24,115 bases of DNA from Eubacterium sp. (GTDB taxonomy: Bacteria > Bacillota > Clostridia > Oscillospirales > Acutalibacteraceae). The stretch lies in contig JAILGO010000053.1 in NCBI GenBank assembly GCA_024696725.1, positions 1 to 24,115 of the forward strand. Reading direction: 5' to 3'. The notes beneath the pieces were generated by a model. That model had not been told where the DNA came from, did no database searches, and was given only the letters and a program-made list of their open reading frames with translations. Each line of letters starts with the position of its first letter. The stretch's first letter is position 1. Below are positions 1-9,423 of the stretch, piece after piece. A program made the position numbers and the translations under genes.

Positions 1-2004
<2,004 letters not shown>

Positions 2005-2012
2005 TTATTAAT

Positions 2013-2041
2013 ATTTTAGCATATTAATATTATAAAGTAAA
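2013..2041 (-). promoter_or_regulatory. Sigma-A promoter for lacZ
   Basis: On the minus strand, TTTACT (2041-2036), a 17-base spacer and TAAAAT (2018-2013) with an extended TGC in front of the -10 box. It lies about 30 bases upstream of the beta-galactosidase ATG. The surroundings are very AT-rich, so chance matches are easy. The exact 17-base spacing and the TGn extension make this the best candidate in the divergent spacer. Confidence 0.55.
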
Positions 2042-2046
2042 TAATG

Positions 2047-2075
2047 GAATAAATGGGAAATTTTAGGCGATAATA
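2047..2075 (+). promoter_or_regulatory. Possible forespore-type (sigma-F/G-like) promoter for the Coat-F pair
   Basis: GAATA (2047-2051) and GGCGATAATA (2066-2075) resemble the GYATA / GGnnAnAnTA pattern of forespore sigma factors. The 14-base spacer is shorter than usual. No convincing sigma-A pair is seen in the right place for the rightward genes. The call is weak and rests partly on the spore-coat-like products downstream. Confidence 0.22.
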
Positions 2076-2094
2076 AAAATACGGAGGTGATAAT

Positions 2095-2271
2095 ATGACG
2101 TCAAAGGAACTGTTATACGTTGAGGACGCGCTCGGTCACGAGCAGTATTTTCAGACGAAGTGCTGCGAGGCTCAGGAGCAGCTCGGCGACGAGCATTTAA
2201 GAAGCACGGTCGCGGATATGCAGCAAAAGCATCAGCAGCTTTTTAACAGCTTTTACAGTTTATTGAATTAA
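2095..2271 (+). CDS. Small helical spore-coat-like protein (Coat-F partner)
   Basis: A 58-residue protein starting MTSKELLYVEDALGHEQ and ending FNSFYSLLN. It is all-helical in character, rich in Gln, His and Glu, with a Cys-Cys pair in QTKCCEAQ; there is no signal peptide or membrane segment. A strong GGAGGTGA ribosome site (2083-2090) stands 4 bases before the ATG, so it is very likely translated. It ends 10 bases before the Coat-F gene, with which it must be cotranscribed. The EL-x-YVEDALGHEQ start resembles the short partner proteins found beside Coat-F-domain genes in Clostridia, which have a ferritin-like fold; this is from memory of the family. The exact role is unknown, and a coat role is inferred from the neighbour. 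Confidence 0.8.
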   Translation: MTSKELLYVEDALGHEQYFQTKCCEAQEQLGDEHLRSTVADMQQKHQQLFNSFYSLLN

Positions 2272-2281
2272 GGAGTAAGAT

Positions 2282-2530
2282 ATGCAGGATAAAAACATTA
2301 TGCAGGATATTCTTATGCTTGAAAAGGGCGTTTGTGATTTATATATGCACGGCGCTATCGAGGCTTCGACTCAGAATATCAATCAGACTTTTAAATCGGC
2401 GCTCGACAGCTCTCTTACAATGCAGGAGGGCATCTATAAGGAAATGGAGTCAAAGGGCTGGTACACAACGGAGCAGGCGGACGGAAGTAAAATCAGCACG
2501 CTTAAGCAGAAGTTTTCAAATATGAATTAA
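2282..2530 (+). CDS. Spore coat protein, Coat F domain family
   Basis: An 82-residue protein spanning little more than one Coat-F domain (PF07875 type). Diagnostic features are DILMLEKGVCDLYMHGAIEA followed by STQNINQTFKSALDSSL, IYKEMESKGWY and a C-terminal KQKFSNMN. These give the Y-H-x-x-I-E and N-x-x-F pattern of the family. In Bacillus, CotF is a structural coat protein made in the mother cell; in gut Clostridia such short homologues occur even in strains not known to sporulate, so a coat role is inference. The AAGGAG ribosome site sits 6-7 bases upstream of the chosen ATG. A second in-frame ATG at 2300 lacks an equally good site. The gene is followed directly by the hairpin at 2534-2554. 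Confidence 0.9.
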   Translation: MQDKNIMQDILMLEKGVCDLYMHGAIEASTQNINQTFKSALDSSLTMQEGIYKEMESKGWYTTEQADGSKISTLKQKFSNMN

Positions 2531-2533
2531 AAA

Positions 2534-2554
2534 AAGAGGGCTTTAAGCCCTCTT
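2534..2554. terminator. Bidirectional intrinsic terminator between convergent genes
   Basis: Near-perfect palindrome with arms AAGAGGGCTT / AAGCCCTCTT around a single central base. It is flanked by an A-run on the left, which reads as a T-run on the minus strand, and by TATTTT on the right. It can end both the rightward Coat-F pair and the leftward transglutaminase-like gene, whose stop codon touches it at 2553. Confidence 0.85.
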
Positions 2555-4139
2555 ATTTTGTCTTAACTGATTTTACTTTCGACCATTTTGAATACTTCTT
2601 AACTCCGTTTACCTTATCGTAAGCGCGGATACGGAAGTAATATTTTTTCTTTCTCTTCAGCTTTTTAACGGTTTTTGAAACGGTTTTCAGCTTAGTAATA
2701 TTAACCGTTTTCGTGTACTTTGCTGCGAATTTTCCGGAGGTTGAATACTGAAGCTGATAGCCCGTACCCGTTCCCTTCTCCCACTTGACAGCGGCAGAGG
2801 TTTTATACGGCTTAACGCTTTTCAGCGCGACGGGCTTAACCTTATAATTCGGATTAATCTTACCGCAGCCGTTGAGACAGTATTTTTTATATTTTGAGAA
2901 GGAATGAGCGCCCGAAGCGCCGACGCTTTCCTCATATCTGTCGCCGCAATGCGAGCAGGTATAAACGTATTTACAGTTTTTTATACAGGTAGCGGGAACG
3001 GTCGTTTTAACGTAGCTATGCTCGTTTACGAACGGTACGCCTCCGACAACGACCTCGTTACAGTAAGGACAGACAGCCGCGCCGCCTCTCTCGGGGAAAT
3101 AAGAGGTCGGAGCTATCGGGAAGTGAGAATTGAAATAATCAGAATTATAGTAATACTGACGGCTGTGGTCGGTATTGCTTCTTTCCGACAATACGTTTCT
3201 GTGTGCCGGTACGTTCTGCATATCTGCGTCCGATTTAAGAAAATGGCGGCAATCATACCGTGCGTTTTCGTTATCGAGATAATTATCGCAGTCGTCCCAG
3301 GTTACGTCAACGTTATAATAATACTTACCGTCGAACGGCTTAACAATATTCCAGGCGTGCGTTTCACTTCCGACCGTTCTGACGGGAATACCCATTTCAC
3401 GGCAGATACGGTAGAAGAGCTGAGAGTACCCCTCGCACATGGTTTTTCCGAGCGCTACGGCGGAATATGCGGTATTAACAGAGGTTCCCGCACCGGTATT
3501 ACCGTTATTATAGTTTTCCGTATCGTACTCGGTTATTGAGCAGATTTTATCGTGTATCGCTTTTATCTGTTCAAGTCGGGTAAGATTCTCAGCCTTAAGC
3601 TCTTTTATAAAAGAGTTAACAAAGCTTTTTACAACAGCTTCCTCTTCAAAGGTCGTTCTGTAACGGATAGAATAAGTGTATCTTGAATAAGTACCGTAAT
3701 TACTGTGTATCGCCGAGGCGCCCGCATAGCACGAAGCGAGATAGTCGCCGTCATCGGAAGTATTAGCTATATAATAGCTTATCGCGCCGTAAACCGGATA
3801 ATACGAGCTTTCCCTGGTATACTTATAAACGTTCTCAAGATTATCATTAGCGTTATTTTTAATATTGACGGTTATGTTTCCTATACGCTTAAGCATACAG
3901 TCGCGGATATACATTGCTGCCGCTTTATAATTCGTAAAGACCTCGGGATTTTCGGTAACACTTCCCGAAAGCAGATAATAAGGCGGCTTTTTAGCGAACA
4001 GCTCAGCGTCGGCGCCGTCCGAAAAAAGCGTATTAACATCGTATTCAACTGTATCGTCCGCGTACGAATACAGGCTGCCGAAGGACAGCGACGATATTAG
4101 AATTATTAGCGCTGTAAGCACTGACAGCAGTCTTTTCAT
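2553..4139 (-). CDS. Secreted transglutaminase-like cysteine protein with C-terminal FN3-like domain
   Basis: A 528-residue exported protein. A signal peptide spans residues 1 to about 28 (KR, a hydrophobic stretch, then SYADD). The transglutaminase-like core (about 185-285) shows the triad Cys235 in GKTMCEGYS, His261 in SETHAWN and Asp278 in YNVDVTWDD. The fold is shared by protein-crosslinking, peptidase and peptide-N-glycanase-like enzymes, so the exact chemistry is open. Residues 357-425 hold paired CxxC knuckles (CPYC, CSHCG, CLNGC) resembling a small zinc-ribbon-like module. Residues about 435-528 form a lysine-rich FN3-like domain ending YFRIRAYDKV...KYSKWSKVKSVKTK. The start has an AGAGGTC site. 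The gene follows the metallopeptidase gene after 11 bases, implying co-transcription, and ends at the terminator at 2534-2554. A cell-surface or extracellular role is inferred. Confidence 0.88.
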   Translation of the reverse strand: MKRLLSVLTALIILISSLSFGSLYSYADDTVEYDVNTLFSDGADAELFAKKPPYYLLSGSVTENPEVFTNYKAAAMYIRDCMLKRIGNITVNIKNNANDNLENVYKYTRESSYYPVYGAISYYIANTSDDGDYLASCYAGASAIHSNYGTYSRYTYSIRYRTTFEEEAVVKSFVNSFIKELKAENLTRLEQIKAIHDKICSITEYDTENYNNGNTGAGTSVNTAYSAVALGKTMCEGYSQLFYRICREMGIPVRTVGSETHAWNIVKPFDGKYYYNVDVTWDDCDNYLDNENARYDCRHFLKSDADMQNVPAHRNVLSERSNTDHSRQYYYNSDYFNSHFPIAPTSYFPERGGAAVCPYCNEVVVGGVPFVNEHSYVKTTVPATCIKNCKYVYTCSHCGDRYEESVGASGAHSFSKYKKYCLNGCGKINPNYKVKPVALKSVKPYKTSAAVKWEKGTGTGYQLQYSTSGKFAAKYTKTVNITKLKTVSKTVKKLKRKKKYYFRIRAYDKVNGVKKYSKWSKVKSVKTK

Positions 4140-4150
4140 AATTCAGACCT

Positions 4151-6280
4151 CTATTTCGATTTAATGGATTTTACCGCGCTCCACTTCGAATAAATCTTCT
4201 TACTACCCGATTCAGTATAAGCGCGCACGCGCACGTAATACTTTCTTCCCTTAGTGAAGTTTTTACCCGTATAGCTTCTGTATTTTTTACTTACGGTACG
4301 GGTAGCGATTATCTTCTTAAAGGCTTTATCCTTTGCGTACTGCACCTGATATCCCGTACAACGCGGAGCTTTTTTCCAGGACGCGATAATTCTGTGTTTA
4401 GAATTTGTTTTAAGCTTAAGCTTAGTCGGAGCGGCGGGCTTTGTAGCGGTATAGAGATACTCCCAGGAGGAATAAACCTTTTTTCCCGAATAGGTGCGTA
4501 CAGCCCTTACTCTGAATTCAAACGGCTTTCCGCTTTTAAGCTTTTCAAGCTTAAAGCTTCGTTTAGCGCCGTCGGAAAGGCTTATCCATTTACCGCCCTT
4601 ATACTGCGCGAGCTCATACTTTTCAGCCGAGCGGCATTCACTCCAGGTAAGCTTAAGGGAGTTTTCGGTTTTCTTAGCCTTAAACTCCGTCGGATAAGGC
4701 GTTATCCATCTTTCCCACGTGGTAAACGCTGTTTTACGAACGCTCGGATACGCCGCTCTTATAAGCTCTGTAAGGAAGATTGACTTTTTCTTAAGAGCGT
4801 TATAGATAAACGGCTGAGCGGGATAATTATACGCCTCAAAAAGATACTCAAAGGTATCGGCTCTGTCCTCACGCGAATCGGTCATAGCGTAAACGGACGG
4901 AAAATATTTAGGCATAAAATCCTGACCGTCATAGTAGAAGAAGCTTTTAGGGTTAAGGCGTCCCCACTCAAGCTCATAATTTCTGTTCTGTGAGGTAAGC
5001 CAGTCGTCTATTCTCGCGTCGATAAGATGCAGAAATTCGTGAGGGATAAAATCGTGGCTGAACTCGTCGGTTGCAAAACAGATTAAAAAGCCGTCATATC
5101 GGTTAGCAAACGCTGCGGCGGCGCCCTCGATTTCCTTATCTATATAGATATCAAACGGGTGGTCCTTTCCGCCGAAGTGTTTCATTTCTTTTACAAAACC
5201 CTTCGGGAACCAGCCGAGATAGCCCTTAAGACAGTTAAGAATTATATAGGTATCGAATACGTTTGCGCCTCTGATAACTCCGCCGTACTCCGTACCCGTG
5301 GTTTCGTCCCAGTAGGTAGGCCAGGTATCGGGAGCCTTATCGACGAGAATATTAATTCCGTAGCTGTCGCTAAGCTCCGTAATAAGCGATTTATTCATCG
5401 CCTTTACGCTCTTCTGAGTAAGCTTGGTAACTCCGAAGGAGGTAGATTCGGTTTCGGCGGAATAATTCCAGATAAACGGCGTATTATAACATTCATTTCC
5501 CGCGTCGCTTTCTACAACGAAGAAGGCGTAATCGCCGTCAAGCTCGCCGTAAATTATACCGTTATAGGTATATCCGCTGAAGCTTCGGGTTTCAGCCGAA
5601 TAGCGCTTCTTTTCGGCATAGTCGTAAATATACGCGCTCGCACACTTTCCGGGCTTGCCCTTAACGGTAGACAGAACCCGATGAGAATATGAGTCGTAGA
5701 TACAGTCAATTTCGGAGTCCTCGGTGAGATAAGCGCAGGTATCGTCGTCATAAAACGCCATAGCGTAAACGGGCTTTGAAAAGTCGTTTTCATCGTTACA
5801 GCGGGCATAGCCTCTGTTCTTTGAAAAGCTTGTGCCTATGAGCTTATTTTCCGCTCCGAGAGAATCATAGCCGTCGTTTTTTTCACAGGTTCCCTTTTCC
5901 TTAAGCGTAAGGTCGGAATTATAGACCGCGGTAACGCCGTTGAAGTAATCGTAGATTACATAAGTACCGTCGTCCTTTACCTCGCACTCGTCTATACTGT
6001 CGACGGGAATATTCCTGTTCTTATAGGTTTTATGTTTTTTAAGCTCCGCCGTATTTACGTCGAATACGGAAAGCGTATACTTATTAGCGTCGGCGTTATA
6101 GTCGAAGCTTACGGTAAAAAGCTCGCCGTTTCCGAAATCGGAAGCAACGTAACTGTTGGTCGAGAGCGTCTGAGAGGTTATCTCTTTTATATTCTCAGAG
6201 CCCTCGGCATATACAACGGGAGCTGCGCCGAAGGCTATTATTATCGCTAATATGATTGAAAAAAAGGTTTTAGTTTTCAT
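4151..6280 (-). CDS. Secreted HEXXH zinc metallopeptidase-like protein with two FN3-like domains
   Basis: A 709-residue exported protein. I chose the ATG at 6280 (MKTKTFFSIILAIIIAFGAA) because it has GGAG 7 bases upstream and yields a classic signal peptide ending near VYAEG; an upstream in-frame ATG at 6316 would add 12 unlikely residues. Residues about 30-300 look like beta-strand repeats and hold no recognised domain. The catalytic part carries HEFLH at 414-418 within FIPHEFLHLID and a downstream SREDRADTFEYLFEAY (about 469-484). This HEXXH plus distal Glu arrangement is typical of gluzincins, with E471 or E478 the likely third zinc ligand. Two tandem FN3-like domains occupy about 529-615 and 616-709, the last ending YYVRVRAYT...YSKWSAVKSIKSK. 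Substrate unknown; host or dietary protein is only a guess. It ends in TAG and is followed 11 bases on by the transglutaminase-like gene. Confidence 0.84.
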   Translation of the reverse strand: MKTKTFFSIILAIIIAFGAAPVVYAEGSENIKEITSQTLSTNSYVASDFGNGELFTVSFDYNADANKYTLSVFDVNTAELKKHKTYKNRNIPVDSIDECEVKDDGTYVIYDYFNGVTAVYNSDLTLKEKGTCEKNDGYDSLGAENKLIGTSFSKNRGYARCNDENDFSKPVYAMAFYDDDTCAYLTEDSEIDCIYDSYSHRVLSTVKGKPGKCASAYIYDYAEKKRYSAETRSFSGYTYNGIIYGELDGDYAFFVVESDAGNECYNTPFIWNYSAETESTSFGVTKLTQKSVKAMNKSLITELSDSYGINILVDKAPDTWPTYWDETTGTEYGGVIRGANVFDTYIILNCLKGYLGWFPKGFVKEMKHFGGKDHPFDIYIDKEIEGAAAAFANRYDGFLICFATDEFSHDFIPHEFLHLIDARIDDWLTSQNRNYELEWGRLNPKSFFYYDGQDFMPKYFPSVYAMTDSREDRADTFEYLFEAYNYPAQPFIYNALKKKSIFLTELIRAAYPSVRKTAFTTWERWITPYPTEFKAKKTENSLKLTWSECRSAEKYELAQYKGGKWISLSDGAKRSFKLEKLKSGKPFEFRVRAVRTYSGKKVYSSWEYLYTATKPAAPTKLKLKTNSKHRIIASWKKAPRCTGYQVQYAKDKAFKKIIATRTVSKKYRSYTGKNFTKGRKYYVRVRAYTESGSKKIYSKWSAVKSIKSK

Positions 6281-6307
6281 TTTATACTCCGAAAAGCAAG
6301 GCATTAT

Positions 6308-6339
6308 AAAGAGCACGTTGCGTCAGCAGTGTGCTCTTT
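6308..6339 (-). terminator. Hairpin between surface-protein gene and metallopeptidase gene
   Basis: Nine-base inverted repeat AAAGAGCAC / GTGCTCTTT around a 14-base loop, five bases after the stop of the upstream gene. On the minus strand only TTTAT follows the stem, so it is a weak terminator at best. It could equally be an attenuator or an mRNA-stabilising hairpin inside a three-gene transcript. A TATAAT lies at 6308-6303, but I found no matching -35 box. Confidence 0.5.
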
Positions 6340-6344
6340 CGTGA

Positions 6345-8552
6345 TTATACAGCCTCACGGTTTATTATATTTATCTGGTTAGTGTAGGCTACCTTAAGGA
6401 CTCCGTTTTCATAGTAGGTCATATATCCTCTTACAGCCCAGCTGTTTTTAGCGGCGATTTTTTTAATATTGAGAATATAAAGTCCGCTGTCGCTGAGACC
6501 GCTGAAACGCGCGGTAGTTACCTGAGAATTCAGACTCAGGAGATAATCCGTCGGGCAGAAGCTTTCGGCAGGCTTTTTAACGTACGCCATACCTATCGTC
6601 TGAACGTCGCAACCGTCGGGAACGTTAGAAGCCATAACGAAGGTGCCTACCGGAACACCGTCGCCGTCATTGTAATAATAACTAAGAGTAAGCGACGGAG
6701 CGCCGTCCGAAGAAGCGGCGGGAAGGTCGGGAACCACTACGTCAAGGGAATCATATTCCGCATAGACGTCGACGTCATGACCGAGAGAAAGCTCAATCAG
6801 CGTTCTTACGTTAATATTCCATCTTCCGTTTGTATAGCCGTATTTTACGGGCACCTCGGGAATAAGGTCGTCAAGCTCCTCAAGGTCGGTCCAGTAATCG
6901 TGGCTTTCGCTGTAGCTTGCTTTAATCTGGCCGCCCTCGCCGTGGAAGGTAAGCGTTGCGTAATCAGTAGGAGCCGTAACCGCCTTAAGTATAAGATTAG
7001 AGGTTACCTTATAGGTGAACTCGGGAGAGGTCGAAAGATAACGCTTTGTATTAACGTCGTACCAGGCTATGAACTTATAGCCGGTATTCGGCTCCGCGGT
7101 AAAGGTTACGTCGCTTCCGAAATCGAGCGAATAGGCTCCCTTTCCGCCCGTTTCTTCGCCGCAGGCGTAGGTGAGCGCTGCGTTTCTTCCGAAGAGTCTT
7201 AACTGAACGTACGGCTGAAGCTCGTTAATTCTTGTAAGAATTTCGGTTACCTCTTCGTCTATAGCAAACTGGGGATAGTTAAGCGTATCGTTTGCAGAAA
7301 GGTTTTTATGAAGCTCAGCGACAGATGAAAGCGCGCCGAAGCTGGCGGCTGAGTAATCTGACGCGGTGAGCGAATTATACCATTCCTCAGCCTCAAGAAG
7401 AGCGGAGATATCGTTATCGAATTCGGTGAATTCTCCGTCGCAGAGAATACAGTCGGCAACGTAGTAATCGCCGTTCTGATAATAGGTATAATTAAGCATG
7501 TGAGAGCGCATCGGAATAACCTCCTGCTCTCTCGTCGTAACGCCGCATACTGAGCAGTAAGCGCCCTCGGTTAAGCCCGTCGAGGTACAGCTTGCTCTTA
7601 CGGCAGGAACGATAACCTCAGTATGTCCGTTAGCGGGAATAACGCTGAACGAGGAGTCGCCGCACCTTGTGCAGTAATTATCCATAACGCCGCGCGCGGT
7701 ACAGGTAGGAGCAAGATAAACCTCCTGAACGTAGTTATGACCGAGAGGCTCAACGGGCTCATTATGAGTATCTCCGCAGACCGGACAGGAAACAGTTTTA
7801 ATGCCCTCCTCAGTACAGGTAGGAGCAGTAACGAGCTGCTCGGAATACTGATGGTGATAAGCGAAGTTTGAATAGCACGGACAGGCGTTCATTTCCTCAT
7901 AGTTTTCTACAACCTCGTCAAGGTCGCCGAGGAATACCGTACCGCCGTTAATAATGTAATCCGTTACCATAGCGTCAACGCTTGCGTCGTCGAGCGTTCC
8001 GTCGTCAGCCATAACGTCCGAGCCAGTGTGAATAATATTAGAAACAACCGACCACCAGTCGCCCGTGAACACGCCGACGCCGACCTTAACGGCGTTAACA
8101 AGCGTATTAGTACTGAGCACCTCGCTGTCGCCCTGAACGTTACGGATATTCGTATCGCCCGAGAACGCGGTTGAGCTGATAGAGTTTTCTCTTTTAAGAA
8201 GGTTAGACTGGATTTCAATCGTGTCGACGGACGTCATATTTGCAAAAACATAATCGCCGACGTAATTTACGTCCTCTTCAATTACTATTCTCGTGACGTC
8301 GGTTCTTCTCGCAAAAGGACCCGAATCGGCGTTAGCGTAATCGGGAGTATTAGCATAGCTTACTCCGTCGCCGCTGAGATAGAGCACCTTATTATCCTTA
8401 TCAATTATCCAGTAGGCTGTTTTTTCACCGTCGGTTAAAACGCCGCGCTGGAAATAGCGGAGCTCTTCAGCAAGCGCGCTGAAAGAAGCGCTTACACAGG
8501 TCAGCATAAGCACGAGCGCTAAAAGTATCGAAAATGCTCTTTTCAGTTTCAT
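6345..8552 (-). CDS. Secreted surface protein: BspA-like LRR, Cys-rich repeats, InlB-like beta-repeat
   Basis: A 735-residue exported protein. The ATG at 8552 is preferred over the GTG nine bases upstream because GGTGGT then lies 5 bases away and the signal peptide starts correctly (MKLKRAFSILLALVLML). After the signal peptide, residues about 35-145 contain a short BspA-type leucine-rich segment (RIVIEEDVNYVGDYVFANMT). Residues about 225-350 carry three copies of an APTCT-x(6-8)-CxxCG-x(8-10)-GH module. A helical stretch follows, then an InlB/Flg_new-like beta-repeat (about 475-530: DVTFTAEPNTGYKFIAWYD). There is no LPXTG motif and, unlike its neighbours, no FN3-like tail. It is probably an adhesin or surface-exposed binding protein, judged from domain type alone. 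A good sigma-A promoter lies at 8586-8614, making this the likely first gene of the three-gene surface cluster. Confidence 0.85.
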   Translation of the reverse strand: MKLKRAFSILLALVLMLTCVSASFSALAEELRYFQRGVLTDGEKTAYWIIDKDNKVLYLSGDGVSYANTPDYANADSGPFARRTDVTRIVIEEDVNYVGDYVFANMTSVDTIEIQSNLLKRENSISSTAFSGDTNIRNVQGDSEVLSTNTLVNAVKVGVGVFTGDWWSVVSNIIHTGSDVMADDGTLDDASVDAMVTDYIINGGTVFLGDLDEVVENYEEMNACPCYSNFAYHHQYSEQLVTAPTCTEEGIKTVSCPVCGDTHNEPVEPLGHNYVQEVYLAPTCTARGVMDNYCTRCGDSSFSVIPANGHTEVIVPAVRASCTSTGLTEGAYCSVCGVTTREQEVIPMRSHMLNYTYYQNGDYYVADCILCDGEFTEFDNDISALLEAEEWYNSLTASDYSAASFGALSSVAELHKNLSANDTLNYPQFAIDEEVTEILTRINELQPYVQLRLFGRNAALTYACGEETGGKGAYSLDFGSDVTFTAEPNTGYKFIAWYDVNTKRYLSTSPEFTYKVTSNLILKAVTAPTDYATLTFHGEGGQIKASYSESHDYWTDLEELDDLIPEVPVKYGYTNGRWNINVRTLIELSLGHDVDVYAEYDSLDVVVPDLPAASSDGAPSLTLSYYYNDGDGVPVGTFVMASNVPDGCDVQTIGMAYVKKPAESFCPTDYLLSLNSQVTTARFSGLSDSGLYILNIKKIAAKNSWAVRGYMTYYENGVLKVAYTNQINIINREAV

Positions 8553-8585
8553 AGCAACCACCGCAAAATATTTTAATACAGTTAT

Positions 8586-8614
8586 ATTATATATTATGTA
8601 AGCGCAAATGTAAA
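8586..8614 (-). promoter_or_regulatory. Sigma-A promoter of the surface-protein cluster
   Basis: Minus-strand TTTACA (8614-8609), exactly 17 bases, then a consensus TATAAT (8591-8586). It lies 33 bases upstream of the surface-protein ATG at 8552. It probably serves the genes at 8552, 6280 and 4139, which follow in the same direction with no other clear promoter. Confidence 0.75.
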
Positions 8615-8668
8615 GATATATAAATAAAAATATAGAGCAAACTTACAGGTATTCGGCGCGGCGGTTCC

Positions 8669-8682
8669 CCGCTTCGCGCGGT
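8669..8682 (+). repeat. GC-rich hairpin element, copy 1 (CCGCTTCGYGCGGT)
   Basis: CCGCTTCGCGCGGT forms the tip of a GC-rich imperfect hairpin (about 8661-8687) in an otherwise AT-rich spacer. The same 14-mer with one base changed occurs on the other strand at 17408-17421. Both copies sit between an intrinsic terminator and a sigma-A promoter. It may be a REP-like element; two copies are weak evidence. Confidence 0.35.
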
Positions 8683-8697
8683 AACGCGGAAAGACAT

Positions 8698-8723
8698 AAA
8701 AAAGGAGGGCGCCGTTGCCCTCC
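8698..8723 (-). terminator. Intrinsic terminator of the V-ATPase operon
   Basis: Minus strand GGAGGGC, a 6-base loop and GCCCTCC, followed directly by T6. It lies 15 bases after the stop codon of subunit D. The 178-base spacer 8562-8738 holds this terminator, the GC-rich hairpin at 8669 and the promoter at 8586-8614. Confidence 0.92.
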
Positions 8724-8738
8724 CATACACAATAATTA

Positions 8739-9419
8739 TTAATGAGCCGAGACCTCTGCATCATGAGCAATCGACTTCTGACGGGCCTCCTCAAGCATCA
8801 TCGACTTAACCTTCATAAGTCTTGTCGTCGAGCTTCTCTCGTTTTCGTCGAGCTTCATCGTTATATACTTAATCGTCTCTTCGTAACGCGGTATCATAAC
8901 GTGCTCAAGAGCGTTTACTCTTCTTCGCGTTTTCTCAATTTCGGCAGACATAAGGCGGCAGGATTTTTCAACCTCCGCAAGCCTTAGCATAAGCGGCATA
9001 ATATCGCTCAACGCTTTAACCGCGTCGTCAAGGTCGCCCGAGGTAAACGCGTAGCCGTAAGAGTAAATATCGTTTTCGTCGGCAGTTTTAAGCTTTACGT
9101 CAAAAACGGGAAGCATTACGCTCATAACGTTTTTTTCTTCAATTTCAAGGCTCATTTCCTGCGTGGGCATCATAAGCGCAACGTCAAGAGCCGCGTCGCT
9201 CATTACCGAGCGCGCAACCGCAATATGCTTATTCGCTTCCTTTATACCCTCCTCAACCTGACGGCGAAGCTCCTTATTCTCTCTTACCAAATCGAGAAAG
9301 CGGCGCATCAGCTCGTCGCGCTTATCCTTAAGAAGCTTATGTCCTCTGCGCGCAGTGGTAAGCTTTCTCTTAAGGTTAGTAAGCTCCATTCGGGTTGGGT
9401 TTACATTCATTACAGCCAT
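8739..9419 (-). CDS. ntpD: V-type ATP synthase subunit D
   Basis: The central rotor-stalk subunit, a long antiparallel coiled coil that turns inside the A3B3 head. The 226 residues match the usual 200-230. The N-terminus MNVNPTRMELTNLKRKL followed by GHKLLKDKRDELMRRF is the family signature, and the C-terminal third is a second long helix (RRRVNALEHVMIPRYEETIK). The ATG at 9419 has an AGGA site about 8 bases upstream and starts 4 bases after the subunit B stop. A second ATG at 9410 lacks a ribosome site. It is the last gene of the ATPase operon and is followed by the terminator at 8698-8723. Confidence 0.96.
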   Translation of the reverse strand: MAVMNVNPTRMELTNLKRKLTTARRGHKLLKDKRDELMRRFLDLVRENKELRRQVEEGIKEANKHIAVARSVMSDAALDVALMMPTQEMSLEIEEKNVMSVMLPVFDVKLKTADENDIYSYGYAFTSGDLDDAVKALSDIMPLMLRLAEVEKSCRLMSAEIEKTRRRVNALEHVMIPRYEETIKYITMKLDENERSSTTRLMKVKSMMLEEARQKSIAHDAEVSAH

Positions 9420-9423
9420 TTAA

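Noticed and set aside
2904..4100. Plus-strand open frames of 211 and 131 codons
   Set aside because: They lie antisense to the transglutaminase-like gene, which has a signal peptide, catalytic triad and ribosome site. The low stop frequency is a by-product of codon bias.
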